Shown piece by piece: positions 49,131-58,322 of a stretch of DNA of 64,000 nt (its first letter is position 1; each line of letters opens with the position of its first letter). The stretch spans positions 180,220 to 244,219 of the forward strand of contig JAHDGJ010000002.1 in the NCBI GenBank assembly GCA_020627705.1, written 5' to 3'. The position numbers and the translations under genes were made by a program. Below the pieces are notes generated by a model that saw only the letters and a list, made by a program, of their open reading frames with translations, ran no database searches and had not been told where the DNA came from. This DNA is from Saprospiraceae bacterium (GTDB taxonomy: Bacteria; Bacteroidota; Bacteroidia; Chitinophagales; Saprospiraceae).

Positions 49131-50045
49131 TTATATTTTTTTGGTCATCAAATCTTGAATCGCTAAGTCCAAATTTGGGTGTAAGAATGTAAATCCTTGG
49201 TTGATTAATGCTTCGGGTTTGACCCTGTTGCTGTTGAGGATGGTTGCTGACATTTCACCTAGAAAAAGTCGCATAAAGAACTTTGGCAAAGGGTAAGCTA
49301 TGGCATATGGCGCAATCACATCTCTACAAACTTTCATGAAGTTTTTCGTCTGTATAGGGTTTGGGCTTACGGCATTAAGGGTTCCCTCATGTTTGTTATG
49401 CACACAGGCTTCAATTATTCTACAAAGGTCTTCAATATGGATCCAAGAATAGTAATTATCACCTTTTCCAAAATAATTGCTCTGTCCTAGTTTGATAGGG
49501 AGTAAAAATTTGGAAAGAGCACCTCCTTTGGTGGATAGCACGATGCCTATCCTTAGTATACTTAAATGATCTGCGATTTTTTTTGCTCCTAAGGCAGATT
49601 CCTCCCATAATCGACAGCATTCTACCATAAATCCTTCGTTTCCACTTTTAGAATTTTCGGTCAATACTTCATCACTTCGATCTCCATATATCCCGATGGC
49701 CGATGCTGAAATATAGTTTTTGACTCGAATATTTCGTTGGGATAATTTTTTGATCAAAAGTGTATTGCTGTTTACTCTACTGTCAATTAGGACTTGTTTT
49801 CTTTTTTTAGTCCAGCGTTTGTCTACAATGCCTGCGCCACATAAATTAATCACATGGTCTACTTCTAAAGCACCGTTTTCGATGAAGGATTTATTTAAAT
49901 CCCATGAAAAGGACTTTACGTTGGGGTTTTGATATTTACCTCTTTGAAGAATATAAATTTCAAAGTTTTTGGAAGCCAAATAGTCAGAAAGAAACTTTCC
50001 AACCAATCCTGTAGCACCAGCAATTAGTATTTTCTGTTTTTCCAT
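49131..50045 (-). CDS. TIGR01777-type NAD(P)-dependent epimerase/dehydratase-like protein
   Basis: A 304-residue short-chain dehydrogenase of the SDR39U1/YfcH type. It has the Rossmann motif ILIAGATGLVGKFLSDYL, HVINLCGAGIVDKRWTKKRKQVLIDSRV, the SASAIGIYGDRSDEVLTE segment and YYSWIHIEDLCRIIEACVHN, with the C-terminal DUF1731-like helix (LPKFFMRLFLGEMSATILNSNRVKPEAL). Its substrate is unknown. It converges with the M23 gene across 81 nt of non-coding sequence. Confidence 0.88.
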   Translation of the reverse strand: MEKQKILIAGATGLVGKFLSDYLASKNFEIYILQRGKYQNPNVKSFSWDLNKSFIENGALEVDHVINLCGAGIVDKRWTKKRKQVLIDSRVNSNTLLIKKLSQRNIRVKNYISASAIGIYGDRSDEVLTENSKSGNEGFMVECCRLWEESALGAKKIADHLSILRIGIVLSTKGGALSKFLLPIKLGQSNYFGKGDNYYSWIHIEDLCRIIEACVHNKHEGTLNAVSPNPIQTKNFMKVCRDVIAPYAIAYPLPKFFMRLFLGEMSATILNSNRVKPEALINQGFTFLHPNLDLAIQDLMTKKI

Positions 50046-50106
50046 CCCTTATTTAATAGACGTATAGTACATTTTGTTTTAAATTGAGTTTTTTAATTCT
50101 CAGAAC

Positions 50107-51828
50107 ATGCAAAATTATATACGGCTTTTTGTTCTTGTTTTTGCGGCTCTTAGTATTTGCTCTTGTAAACAAGAATCTAATTCTTTTAATCCTAATTCTG
50201 AGATTAACATTAGAATATCCAAGGATCCTCAAAAACTAAATCCCTTAACCTACCCAAGTTCGGCTTCTAGAGAAATTTATCAATACATCTTGTTGCCATT
50301 GGGAGATTTTGATCCAGAGACTTTAGAATTAATTCCTATCCTTATCAAGGATATCCCAACACCTAGGATAATAGAGCAAGGTGATTTTAAAGGTAATGTT
50401 GCTTATGACATGGAGTTTTTGGAGGAGGCAACATGGGCTGATGGGAGTGCAATCACAGCCGAAGATTTTATTTTCACTATGAAAGCAGTCCGTGCAGATC
50501 AGATAGAATCGAGCGCTTGGAGGTCATTTTTTAAAGACCTCAAATCGATCGAAGTGGATGACAGCAATCCTCAAAAATTTACTGTTATTTTTTCAAAGCC
50601 CTATATGCTGGCCTTAGAAGCCATTATTACAGCAAATCTATTTCCTAAATATGTCTATGATCCCACCAACGCTACAGATAAAATCGATTTGAGTGGCAAG
50701 CCATTGGATACTGCGGCACCTCTTGATTCGACCTTTATAAACAATTTTAATGGCATCAAACATTCAAGAGAAGTTGTATCTGGAGCAGGGCCATATAAAT
50801 TAGTTGAATGGGAAGCGGATCAATTTGTTGTATTAGAACGGATAGAAAATCATTGGGGTAAAAAATCTAAAAACCCTTATTTAAAGGCGAATGCCAAAAC
50901 CTTGGTTTTCAAAATAATTCCAGATGAGCTTACCGCAATGGCAATGATGAAATCCGATAAAATTGATATTTATTCTGGTATTTCGAGTGCAAATTTTGAG
51001 GCTGCTAAAAAGAATGGAGAGGACAAGCTGAGTTTTTTCACTCCTCAACTTATTCGGTATTATTATTTAATGCTAAACAATGCCGATCCGATTCTTTCGG
51101 ATTCAAAAGTCCGAAGAGCATTGGCATATTGTACTCCGGTAGATCAAATGATTGAGAATTTTGAAAATGGATTGGCACAAAGACAACGAAGTCTTTTTCA
51201 CGCTACAAAATCCTATGCAGATCAAAGTTTGAAAAGCCTTTCGTATGATTTGGATAAAGCCAAAGAACTCTTGTCTCAAGCTGGATGGGAGGATAGTGAT
51301 AACAATGGGGTGTTGGATAAAACCATGAATGGAGAATTTACAGAATTGAAATTGGAGATTATTCAGTCTTCATCAGAATTGGGTAAAAAGGTGGCCTTAA
51401 TGCTCAAAGAAGAAGCCCGCAAAGTAGGGGTACTTATTGATGTAAATATTTCAACAAATGCCGAAATAAGGAAGGCCGTATCATCTGGGGAATATCAAAT
51501 TTATCCTGGATCCGTTGTCCAAGATGCTAATGATGATGATCCATACAATCGTTGGCACAGTGAAGGACCGAGAAATTATATGAACTACAAAAACCCATTG
51601 TTAGATAAACTGATTGAAGAAAATAAAATCACCCTAGATAGAGAGAGTCGCAAAAGACGTTATGAACAAATGCAAAAGCTGGTTTACGAGGATCAACCGG
51701 TAATCTTTTTATATAGTCCAAAAGAGCGAATAATTGTTTCTTCAGACCTTCGAGGTTCAGTAAGTTCAAGAAGACCTGGTTACTTGGCAAACACGTTTCA
51801 AGAGATTAACGTTTTTTCAGAAAATTAG
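50107..51828 (+). CDS. Peptide-type ABC transporter substrate-binding lipoprotein (SBP family 5)
   Basis: A 573-residue lipoprotein (lipobox SICSC, Cys20) of the oligopeptide/dipeptide-binding family. Recognisable parts are INIRISKDPQKLNPLTYPSSASREIYQYI, ATWADGSAITAEDFIFTMKAV, SGAGPYKLVEWEADQFVVLERIENHWG, VRRALAYCTPVDQMIENFENG and QAGWEDSDNNGVLDKTMNGE. It binds peptides or similar solutes outside the inner membrane and hands them to the two permeases encoded next. The spacing to the first permease is 6 nt. The natural ligand cannot be inferred. Confidence 0.9.
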   Translation: MQNYIRLFVLVFAALSICSCKQESNSFNPNSEINIRISKDPQKLNPLTYPSSASREIYQYILLPLGDFDPETLELIPILIKDIPTPRIIEQGDFKGNVAYDMEFLEEATWADGSAITAEDFIFTMKAVRADQIESSAWRSFFKDLKSIEVDDSNPQKFTVIFSKPYMLALEAIITANLFPKYVYDPTNATDKIDLSGKPLDTAAPLDSTFINNFNGIKHSREVVSGAGPYKLVEWEADQFVVLERIENHWGKKSKNPYLKANAKTLVFKIIPDELTAMAMMKSDKIDIYSGISSANFEAAKKNGEDKLSFFTPQLIRYYYLMLNNADPILSDSKVRRALAYCTPVDQMIENFENGLAQRQRSLFHATKSYADQSLKSLSYDLDKAKELLSQAGWEDSDNNGVLDKTMNGEFTELKLEIIQSSSELGKKVALMLKEEARKVGVLIDVNISTNAEIRKAVSSGEYQIYPGSVVQDANDDDPYNRWHSEGPRNYMNYKNPLLDKLIEENKITLDRESRKRRYEQMQKLVYEDQPVIFLYSPKERIIVSSDLRGSVSSRRPGYLANTFQEINVFSEN

Positions 51829-51834
51829 GCTTTG

Positions 51835-52977
51835 ATGACAAAGTATTTCCTTCGCAGACTAGGGTATTTTGTTCCTACTTTATTTTTTGTAGTTATTCTT
51901 TTATTCTTCATAAAATCTGCCCTTCCAGGAGATCCAATAGAAGATTATTTATCCAGCTATGCTGATTTACAACAAGGAGATGAATTTTATCTGGAAGAAT
52001 ATGATAAGCTTTCAAAAAAGTGGGGCTACCAAAAGCCTCCTTTTTACTTCACAATACAACCTAGAAATTTGCCGGATGATCATTATTCGATCATTCCATT
52101 GTCCCAAAGAAATGCTTTGGTTGAGCAACAAATTTCAAAGGGGTTTTCTATGCCTAAATTGACCTGGTATGGTTTTGAGAACCAATTTCATCAATGGTTC
52201 AAAGGCATTTGCCGACTTGATTTAGGGGTTTCGGTTATGGATGGGAGACCTGTGGCTAAAAAAATTTCTAAATCCTTGGGGTGGACTTTTTTATTGATGT
52301 TCATTTCTTTACTCATCGCAAGTTTGTTTAGTTTTCCTTTAGGGCTTTGGCAAGCCAATACTAAACGTAAAGGGCTAAAAAAAGCTACCGAAATGATCGG
52401 GTTTATATTCTATTCGGTGCCCCTTTTTTGGTTGTGTCTGCTTGCGCTGATTTTCTTCGCGAGTGACATGTATGGCATGCGCATATTTGCTATAACTGAT
52501 ATAGATCCACTAATGGCTTCTAAAGGATTTTGGTATGGCTTTGGCCAGCAATGGTACAAATTGATTTTACCAGCGTTATGCTGGTCTCTTCATTCTACGG
52601 CCTACTTAAGCACACAACTCAAAAGAAGTATTATGGAGCAAAGAGAAAATAATTATGTGCAAACGGCCTTAGCCAAAGGACTTGATTTGAGCCAAGTATC
52701 TAGAAGACATATCCTCAAAAATGCGATGTTGCCAATAATTACTATTTATTTTTCTACGATCCCTACGGTATTGGCAGGATCGGTAGTTATAGAAACGATT
52801 TTTAATATCCCTGGAATTGGTAGACTGTTGGTGGGATCAATATTAAATTCAGATTGGAATGTAGTCATAGGCATTGCTTTGCTTTCATCATTTGTTACCA
52901 TGTGCTCATTTTTAATCGCAGATTATTTATACGCACGGGTTGATCCTAGAATAAAATATTCCTCTGATGGCAAGTAA
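51835..52977 (+). CDS. Peptide ABC transporter permease, DppB/OppB type
   Basis: A 380-residue inner-membrane permease. The first helix (YFLRRLGYFVPTLFFVVILLFFI) is followed by SALPGDPIEDYL and an enlarged periplasmic segment of ~120 residues. The core has the EAA-like loop (NNYVQTALAKGLDLSQVSRRHILKNAMLPIITIYF) that contacts the ATPase. VVIETIFNIPGIGRLLVGSI is family-typical. ATG 51835 directly follows a TTG that could be an alternative start. It overlaps the next gene by 11 nt. Confidence 0.9.
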   Translation: MTKYFLRRLGYFVPTLFFVVILLFFIKSALPGDPIEDYLSSYADLQQGDEFYLEEYDKLSKKWGYQKPPFYFTIQPRNLPDDHYSIIPLSQRNALVEQQISKGFSMPKLTWYGFENQFHQWFKGICRLDLGVSVMDGRPVAKKISKSLGWTFLLMFISLLIASLFSFPLGLWQANTKRKGLKKATEMIGFIFYSVPLFWLCLLALIFFASDMYGMRIFAITDIDPLMASKGFWYGFGQQWYKLILPALCWSLHSTAYLSTQLKRSIMEQRENNYVQTALAKGLDLSQVSRRHILKNAMLPIITIYFSTIPTVLAGSVVIETIFNIPGIGRLLVGSILNSDWNVVIGIALLSSFVTMCSFLIADYLYARVDPRIKYSSDGK

Positions 52978-53959
52978 TAGAAGTGCATATCGGTGGAGCT
53001 TTATAGTCTTGTTACTTTTTGTAATTGTAGGGATATTAGGCTTGGTTTTGTCTATAGATGGTGCTGGCTTAAACAGCGATAACGTCCTTTCTCCTCCTTT
53101 TCAAGAGTGGGGGGCCGGCGTGTTAGGGACTGATGCCTTAGGTAGAAATGTCTTAAGTGGTATTGTGAGAGGGTGCAGTATTGCTTTGCACCTGGGCATA
53201 CTCACCATTGTACTTATTCTAATCATTGCTATACCTATTGGAGTTTTATCGGGTTTTTATGGCAACAATCTAAAACTGGGCATACCAGAGATTAGTGTTA
53301 TAGGCTTGGTATTATTTTTCTTAATATATAACCTGATCTACTACGGATTAAACGGTTTGTCAGTTCTTTTACTTTGCCTTACTGTTTATTGCCTTTTATT
53401 TCTTTCACGACATTTTGATATTGTTGCAAAAAACAGATGGAAACTGTCTATACCAATTGATAATATACTGACTAAAACTGCCGAAATATTTAAATCCATT
53501 CCTTCTTTAATTCTATTGATGATTATTCTTTCCCTTTGGACTAAAACTGGAATTCTCAGCATTGCAATCAGTTTATCTATATTGCTTTGGGTAAGAATTG
53601 CTCGTTTTATTAGGGCAGAAATTTTGTTGTTGAAAGAATCAGAATTTATTCAATCCCAAAAGGCTATGGGAGGTTCTGATTTGCATATCATTTTTGTGCA
53701 TTGTTTACCCAGGGCCATGAAACCGGTATGGACTTATCTCATTTTTTTATTCGGAGCCATTATTTTGATGGAAGCTACACTTTCTTTCATTGGATTAGGA
53801 TTACCTATTGATCAGGTGAGTTGGGGTTCTATGCTCAACGAATCAAGAAAATATATTGAAGCTTGGTGGGTAGCTTTATTTCCGGGAATCGTCCTGTTTC
53901 TAGTGCTTTTTGCTTTAAATAAGGAATCAGAAGGATGGAAGAAATGGCAAAACGATTAA
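52967..53959 (+). CDS. Peptide ABC transporter permease, DppC/OppC type
   Basis: A 330-residue permease and partner of the preceding one. It has LGTDALGRNVLSGIVRGCSIALHLGIL, then several helices, and the ATPase-contact loop ESEFIQSQKAMGGSDLHIIFVHCLPRAMKPVWTYL. The C-terminus ATLSFIGLGLPIDQVSWGSMLNE is characteristic. It overlaps the upstream gene by 11 nt and converges with a small lipoprotein gene (4-nt overlap). No ATP-binding subunit gene follows, so the ATPases must be encoded elsewhere. Confidence 0.9.
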   Translation: MASNRSAYRWSFIVLLLFVIVGILGLVLSIDGAGLNSDNVLSPPFQEWGAGVLGTDALGRNVLSGIVRGCSIALHLGILTIVLILIIAIPIGVLSGFYGNNLKLGIPEISVIGLVLFFLIYNLIYYGLNGLSVLLLCLTVYCLLFLSRHFDIVAKNRWKLSIPIDNILTKTAEIFKSIPSLILLMIILSLWTKTGILSIAISLSILLWVRIARFIRAEILLLKESEFIQSQKAMGGSDLHIIFVHCLPRAMKPVWTYLIFLFGAIILMEATLSFIGLGLPIDQVSWGSMLNESRKYIEAWWVALFPGIVLFLVLFALNKESEGWKKWQND

Positions 53960-54174
53960 TCCTCCGTTTTGACTCTGTTCTTCATTTTTTTCCTTTGTTT
54001 TTTTGAAAACAAGTTGGATTTGCCTCTTTTGGTGGAGAGCTGCCCGTTTTTATTTGTTTTGGCTTGATAATGCTCCGTAGCAGCACAACCTTCTCCAGTT
54101 TTGCAAGAACTTATGGTAAGAACAAATAAGCCACCAATTAATAAAGTTAGGGTCAGAACATTTTTTATTTTCAT
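53956..54174 (-). CDS. Small lipoprotein with basic tail, 72 residues
   Basis: A signal sequence with a lipobox (LTISSC, Cys24) precedes a short polar part (KTGEGCAATEHYQAKTNKNG) and a strongly basic C-terminus (RGKSNLFSKKQRKKMKNRVK). I recall small Bacteroidota lipoproteins with a similar RGKSxLF segment, but no function. The basic tail could contact peptidoglycan or lipid phosphate. It converges with the permease gene. Confidence 0.65.
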   Translation of the reverse strand: MKIKNVLTLTLLIGGLFVLTISSCKTGEGCAATEHYQAKTNKNGQLSTKRGKSNLFSKKQRKKMKNRVKTED

Positions 54175-54297
54175 ACCTAAAAATAATCAAATACTTCGTT
54201 AAAAACTTGCTCTAAAAAGTATAACAAAATATCATATAAAATGGGCTAGAGGCCGCAAATTTATTGAGGTATAGAAAAAATAAATATATAAGTAAAG

Positions 54298-54328
54298 TTG
54301 TATATGACAGTATCTTAATATAATTTCG
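54298..54328 (+). promoter_or_regulatory. Promoter of the HU gene
   Basis: TTG at 54298-54300, a 20-nt spacer and TAATTTCG at 54321-54328 (one mismatch from TAnnTTTG). Transcription would begin near 54333, giving a ~29-nt A/T-rich leader before ATG 54362. Confidence 0.5.
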
Positions 54329-54361
54329 CGTTGATTTAAAATTTTAATCAAAACTTTAAAA

Positions 54362-54634
54362 ATGAATAAAGGAGATTTAATCGATGCAGTAGCGGATGCG
54401 GCTGGAATCACTAAAGGTCAAGCTACTGATGCTGTAAGTGCAGTTTTTGACAGTATCCAAAAGACGTTGAAAAAAGGAGATAGGGCTGCTTTCGTTGGAT
54501 TCGGAACATTTTCTACTTCTAGGAGAGCTGCCAGAGATGGAAGAAACCCTAGAACAGGAGAAACTATTAAAATTGCTGCTAAGACTTTAGTAAAGTTCAA
54601 AGCAGGAAAAGGACTTACGGATTCTGTTAACTAA
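54362..54634 (+). CDS. HU family DNA-binding protein
   Basis: A 90-residue nucleoid protein with the complete HU/IHF fold: MNKGDLIDAVADAAGITKGQATDAVSAVFDSI for the helical dimer part, then FVGFGTFSTSRRAARDGRNPRTGETIKIAA for the DNA-bending arm, including the RNPRTGE tip. It should bind and bend DNA without strong sequence preference. It has its own promoter upstream and a strong terminator downstream, so it is a single-gene unit. Confidence 0.95.
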   Translation: MNKGDLIDAVADAAGITKGQATDAVSAVFDSIQKTLKKGDRAAFVGFGTFSTSRRAARDGRNPRTGETIKIAAKTLVKFKAGKGLTDSVN

Positions 54635-54660
54635 GCAAATCTAAATGCTTAAGAAATATT

Positions 54661-54699
54661 GAGGCAGTCTAAAATTATCTAGATTGCCTCTTTTTATTT
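54661..54699 (+). terminator. Rho-independent terminator of the HU gene
   Basis: GAGGCAGTCTA (54661-54671) and TAGATTGCCTC (54680-54690) form an 11-bp stem with one G-T pair and an 8-nt loop, followed by TTTTTATTT. Confidence 0.88.
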
Positions 54700-54716
54700 A
54701 AACCAACCTATAGACC

Positions 54717-55568
54717 ATGGGACATTCCATTCTTGAGCTGCAATCTATTGCTTCTCAAATTCGAAGAGATATATTAAGACAAGTCCATCTTTGTAGTAGT
54801 GGCCACCCAGGCGGCTCGCTGGGATGTGCGGATTTTTTTACCGCCTTATACTTTGAGATCATGAATCATGATCGTGCGTTTAATATGTCCGGCGAAAATG
54901 AAGATCTATTTGTATTATCCAATGGTCATATTTCTCCTGTTTATTACAGCGCTTTGGCACGAAGTGGTTACTTCGATGTGGACGAATTATCAACCTTTCG
55001 AAAAATAAATTCTAGGCTACAAGGACACCCTACAACGCATGAAAAACTTCCAGGAGTTAGGATTGCATCGGGTTCATTAGGTCAAGGCTTATCAGTAGCG
55101 GTGGGTATGGCTCTTGGAAAAAAACTAAACAACGATCCGGGCATTATTTATACGTTAACCGGCGACGGAGAATTACAAGAAGGTCAGATTTGGGAAGCCA
55201 TGATGTTTGCTCCACACAATAAAGTAGATAATCTGATTCTTACCGTGGATTGGAATGGAAGACAAATTGATGGTGATACCAAAGATGTTTTGGATCTAGG
55301 AGACTTAGAAGCTAAGTTTGTTTCTTTTGGTTGGGATGTCATGCATATGGAGGGCAATGAAATGTCTGCTGTGGTTGATGGATTAAATATGGCTAAGTCT
55401 AAGTGTGGTCAAGGAAAACCAATAGCTATTTTGATGAAAACAGAAATGGGCTACCCAATTGATTTTATGGTGGGTACACACAAATGGCATGGAGTAGCAC
55501 CAAACGACGAACAATTACAAAGCGCATTAAATCAATTAGAAGAGACCTTAGGGGATTTCAAAATATAA
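54717..55568 (+). CDS. Transketolase, N-terminal (ThDP-binding) subunit
   Basis: A 283-residue half of a split transketolase. It has CSSGHPGGSLGCADFFTALYFEIM, LSNGHISPVYYSALARSGYF, RIASGSLGQGLSVAVGMALG and the ThDP motif TGDGELQEGQIWEAMMFA, ending after GTHKWHGVAPNDEQL. With the C-terminal subunit it moves two-carbon ketol units between sugar phosphates in the pentose phosphate pathway. The partner gene starts directly after its stop. Confidence 0.92.
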   Translation: MGHSILELQSIASQIRRDILRQVHLCSSGHPGGSLGCADFFTALYFEIMNHDRAFNMSGENEDLFVLSNGHISPVYYSALARSGYFDVDELSTFRKINSRLQGHPTTHEKLPGVRIASGSLGQGLSVAVGMALGKKLNNDPGIIYTLTGDGELQEGQIWEAMMFAPHNKVDNLILTVDWNGRQIDGDTKDVLDLGDLEAKFVSFGWDVMHMEGNEMSAVVDGLNMAKSKCGQGKPIAILMKTEMGYPIDFMVGTHKWHGVAPNDEQLQSALNQLEETLGDFKI

Positions 55569-56525
55569 ATGATGTTAGAACAGTATCAAGTAACGGGAAA
55601 AAAAGCAACGCGAAATGGATTTGGTGACGGGATGACAGAGTTGGGACGTACCAATGACCAAGTTGTAGCTTTATGCGCAGATTTAGTGGGATCGTTGAAA
55701 ATTCAAGAATTTATTAAAGAGAACCCTTCACGATTTATTCAAGCTGGAATTGCTGAAGCAAATATGATGGGAATATCTGCAGGCTTGGCAACGGTAGGTA
55801 AAATCCCATTTGCTACAACATTTGCCAATTTTGCAACGGGTAGGGTATACGATCAAATTAGACAGTCCATTGCTTATTCTGATAAAAATGTCAAAATATG
55901 TGCTTCGCATGCTGGCTTAACCTTAGGGGAAGATGGAGCTACGCATCAAATACTAGAAGATATAGGATTGATGAAAATGCTGCCACACATGACCGTTATT
56001 AATCCTTGTGATTATAATCAAACCAAAGAGGCAACCATTGCCATAGCAGATCATCATGGACCGGTATATCTTAGATTTGGAAGACCGGGATGGCCCATTT
56101 TTATGCCTGAGGGTAAGTTTGAGATTGGAAAGGCCATAGTGATGAAGGAAGGAAATGATGTTAGCATCTTTGCTACTGGACACTTGGTTTATAATGCCTT
56201 GGAGGCTACCAAAGTCTTGGAAGCTGAAGGCATTTCAGTAGAATTAATAAATATTCATACCATCAAACCTTTGGATGAAGAAGCAATTTTGAAATCCATT
56301 TCAAAAACTCGTTGTGCGGTAAGCTGTGAAGAACATCAAAGAAATGGAGGACTAGGAGACTCTATTGCGCAAGTCTGTGTTATGGACCAACCTATACCAT
56401 TAGAATATGTTGCTGTAAATGATTCCTTTGGAGAATCAGGAACTCCGGCTCAACTTTTAGAAAAATATGGATTGGGGGTAGGAGATATTGTAAATGCTGC
56501 AAAACGCGCCTTAAAACGAAAATGA
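55569..56525 (+). CDS. Transketolase, C-terminal subunit
   Basis: A 318-residue partner of the preceding gene. It has GMTELGRTNDQVVALCADLVGS, RFIQAGIAEANMMGISAGLA, the pyrimidine-binding ATTFANFATGRVYDQIRQSIAY and SHAGLTLGEDGATHQ, and the C-terminal domain ending with SCEEHQRNGGLGDSIAQV. The two subunits together give the same domain order as a single-chain transketolase. There is no gap between the two genes. Confidence 0.92.
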   Translation: MMLEQYQVTGKKATRNGFGDGMTELGRTNDQVVALCADLVGSLKIQEFIKENPSRFIQAGIAEANMMGISAGLATVGKIPFATTFANFATGRVYDQIRQSIAYSDKNVKICASHAGLTLGEDGATHQILEDIGLMKMLPHMTVINPCDYNQTKEATIAIADHHGPVYLRFGRPGWPIFMPEGKFEIGKAIVMKEGNDVSIFATGHLVYNALEATKVLEAEGISVELINIHTIKPLDEEAILKSISKTRCAVSCEEHQRNGGLGDSIAQVCVMDQPIPLEYVAVNDSFGESGTPAQLLEKYGLGVGDIVNAAKRALKRK

Positions 56526-56527
56526 AA

Positions 56528-57226
56528 TTAGTTTAAGGATCTGAGTTTGTTTTTTAACTCGGCATATAGCTCGTTTAACCAACCAGGTCTTACTTCTGCC
56601 AATTGATTCCAATTAGCATCTATATTTTTTGACGGAAAGATCCATACGGGTATTTCGTTTTCCCTTCTTTTAGAAACCACAAAAAACAATTCTTCTATGG
56701 CTGGGTCACCTATGGCCAAGCAGCCAATGGATTTGTTTTTGCCATGAATAAAGATGTTTGTTCCTGGGAAACGTCTGCCGTCAATTTTCGCTTTATTTAA
56801 ATCAAAGGCATTGGGGTAATTAATTTTCATCGATAAATAAAACGAACTGTTGGGATTGAGGTAGTCAATTTTGTAAGCACCTTCTGGAATTTGTCTATCG
56901 CCCTCTCGCAATTTAGGTCCAATTTTTCCACTAAAGGCAGTTAAAGGATATTCTTTGAACCGCTTCCATTTTTCATTGCTTTTATATCTGAGTTCTAGTG
57001 ATTTTTCTTTTTTGTAAGCGACCAATAAAATTTGAGAGGGAAGGCTATCCAAATTTTCTCTGGCTAAATAGGTGTCAAGTCTTTGAGTAACAGTTGATTC
57101 TATTTTTGAAACTATCGAATCTACTGTATGGCTTTTAGAATCTGTTGAGAATTTTTTATAGCATAAATAAAAGATCGCAAATGTAAAAAGTCCCAAAAGG
57201 AGCCAAAGAATATAGTGCTTAACCAA
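56528..57226 (-). CDS. L,D-transpeptidase (YkuD domain), membrane anchored
   Basis: A 232-residue protein with an N-terminal helix (YILWLLLGLFTFAIFYLCY) and a catalytic YkuD domain whose motif is IFIHGKNKSIGCLAIGD (His161, Cys169). GDRQIPEGAYKI upstream of it is also typical of the YafK-like group. Such enzymes form 3-3 cross-links, or attach or release proteins from peptidoglycan. The start is TTG at 57226, because the next in-frame Met comes at residue 133. It converges with the transketolase genes. Confidence 0.87.
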   Translation of the reverse strand: MVKHYILWLLLGLFTFAIFYLCYKKFSTDSKSHTVDSIVSKIESTVTQRLDTYLARENLDSLPSQILLVAYKKEKSLELRYKSNEKWKRFKEYPLTAFSGKIGPKLREGDRQIPEGAYKIDYLNPNSSFYLSMKINYPNAFDLNKAKIDGRRFPGTNIFIHGKNKSIGCLAIGDPAIEELFFVVSKRRENEIPVWIFPSKNIDANWNQLAEVRPGWLNELYAELKNKLRSLN

Positions 57227-57360
57227 TGGAATGAATTTGTATCAAGATAATGGTTTGTGAAACTTGGACGAAATGAACGTAAAATTTTAATTCCTCTGAT
57301 AACAATTCAATTATTCTGGTACTCATTTATAGGGACTTTCAAAACAACTCATTTAAAGGA

Positions 57361-57391
57361 TTGTAGGAGCTTATCTCTATAAATAGCTTTG
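57361..57391 (+). promoter_or_regulatory. Promoter of the barrel protein gene at 57420
   Basis: TTG at 57361-57363, a 20-nt spacer, and TAGCTTTG at 57384-57391, an exact TAnnTTTG. The ATG is 28 nt downstream of the motif. Confidence 0.6.
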
Positions 57392-57419
57392 AGTAATCAA
57401 TCAAGAAAACCAAATTATT

Positions 57420-58103
57420 ATGAAACAACACTCCAGTAAACTCACAAAGGCAGATATTTTATATTTGATAAAAGCTTTTGCTTTACTTCTCCTGTTGACC
57501 TTGAGTACATTGGTTAATGGGCAATCAAAGTTTGGCGTAAAATCTGCTTATGGCATTTTTAATGCCTCACCTTCTTCTATTATGCATAGCCATGATGGAC
57601 TTGTTTATTCTGAAGAGATTACTTTTATTGAAAATCAATCTTCCAGCTCTTTGGGTTTTTTCTTCGTAAAAGATTTTGATCGTCTTTTCTTTCAGTTTGA
57701 TCTTCTTTATTCTCAATATGATGCTTTATATAGCATACTATTTTTTTCTGAGGAAGGGTCTTTGCCAGTATTCGCATTGGAGAAGTTTCGAAATGTTGAT
57801 GTTTCTTTTTTAGCTGGATATAACTGGAAGAAATTTGACATCGGAGTTGGCCCTGTGTTTTATCGAAAAATGGAATTAGATTCTGGGTTATCTACATATG
57901 ATTTTATTACGGATAAATCCACATTGCTCAATGCAGGCTTCCAGTTTTCCTTGGGTTATACTCTTGGACCAATTAAAGCCGAGGTCCGATGGGTAGATCT
58001 ATTTTCTAAAGCAGGTGATCACATCGGTTTTGTAAATCGGCAATCTAACAAATTTAATAATCATTTAAGTCTAGTTCAATTTCATATTGGGATAGGATTT
58101 TAA
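57420..58103 (+). CDS. Small outer-membrane beta-barrel protein (PorT/OMP_b-brl-like)
   Basis: A 227-residue protein with a signal peptide ending near LVNGQ, then alternating strands starting SKFGVKSAYGIFN and including FFFVKDFDRLFFQFDLLYSQYDAL, VSFLAGYNWKKFDIGVGPVFYRK, NAGFQFSLGYTLGPIKAEVRW and the terminal LVQFHIGIGF with a final Phe. It is an eight-strand-type outer-membrane barrel of unknown function. The lipoprotein gene follows after 17 nt. Confidence 0.75.
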   Translation: MKQHSSKLTKADILYLIKAFALLLLLTLSTLVNGQSKFGVKSAYGIFNASPSSIMHSHDGLVYSEEITFIENQSSSSLGFFFVKDFDRLFFQFDLLYSQYDALYSILFFSEEGSLPVFALEKFRNVDVSFLAGYNWKKFDIGVGPVFYRKMELDSGLSTYDFITDKSTLLNAGFQFSLGYTLGPIKAEVRWVDLFSKAGDHIGFVNRQSNKFNNHLSLVQFHIGIGF

Positions 58104-58120
58104 AATTTAGCTCAACCATT

Positions 58121-58273
58121 ATGAAACAGTCCGTCAAATATTTGTTCGCCATGATCTGCATGATCTCAATTTTTAGCTCTTGTAAAAGTGTCAAATCTGG
58201 TTGTTATGATTTTAGTCAAAACAATTTCAAAGAAAAAATCGACGTCGCAGCCAATACTGGCTATTGTGATTAA
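58121..58273 (+). CDS. Small lipoprotein, 50 residues
   Basis: An open frame read by eye from ATG 58121 to TAA 58271-58273. The product has a signal sequence KQSVKYLFAMICMISIFSSC with a lipobox (FSSC, Cys21) and a short mature part of 30 residues (KSVKSGCYDF, then SQNNFKEKIDVAANTGYCD) containing two more cysteines. It lies 17 nt after the barrel gene and is followed by a strong hairpin, which supports a real two-gene transcript. Confidence 0.6.
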   Translation: MKQSVKYLFAMICMISIFSSCKSVKSGCYDFSQNNFKEKIDVAANTGYCD

Positions 58274-58322
58274 AATAAATAGTAGTTTTTTCGTATGCTC
58301 GGTAAGTGCATGCTTTAGTGAG

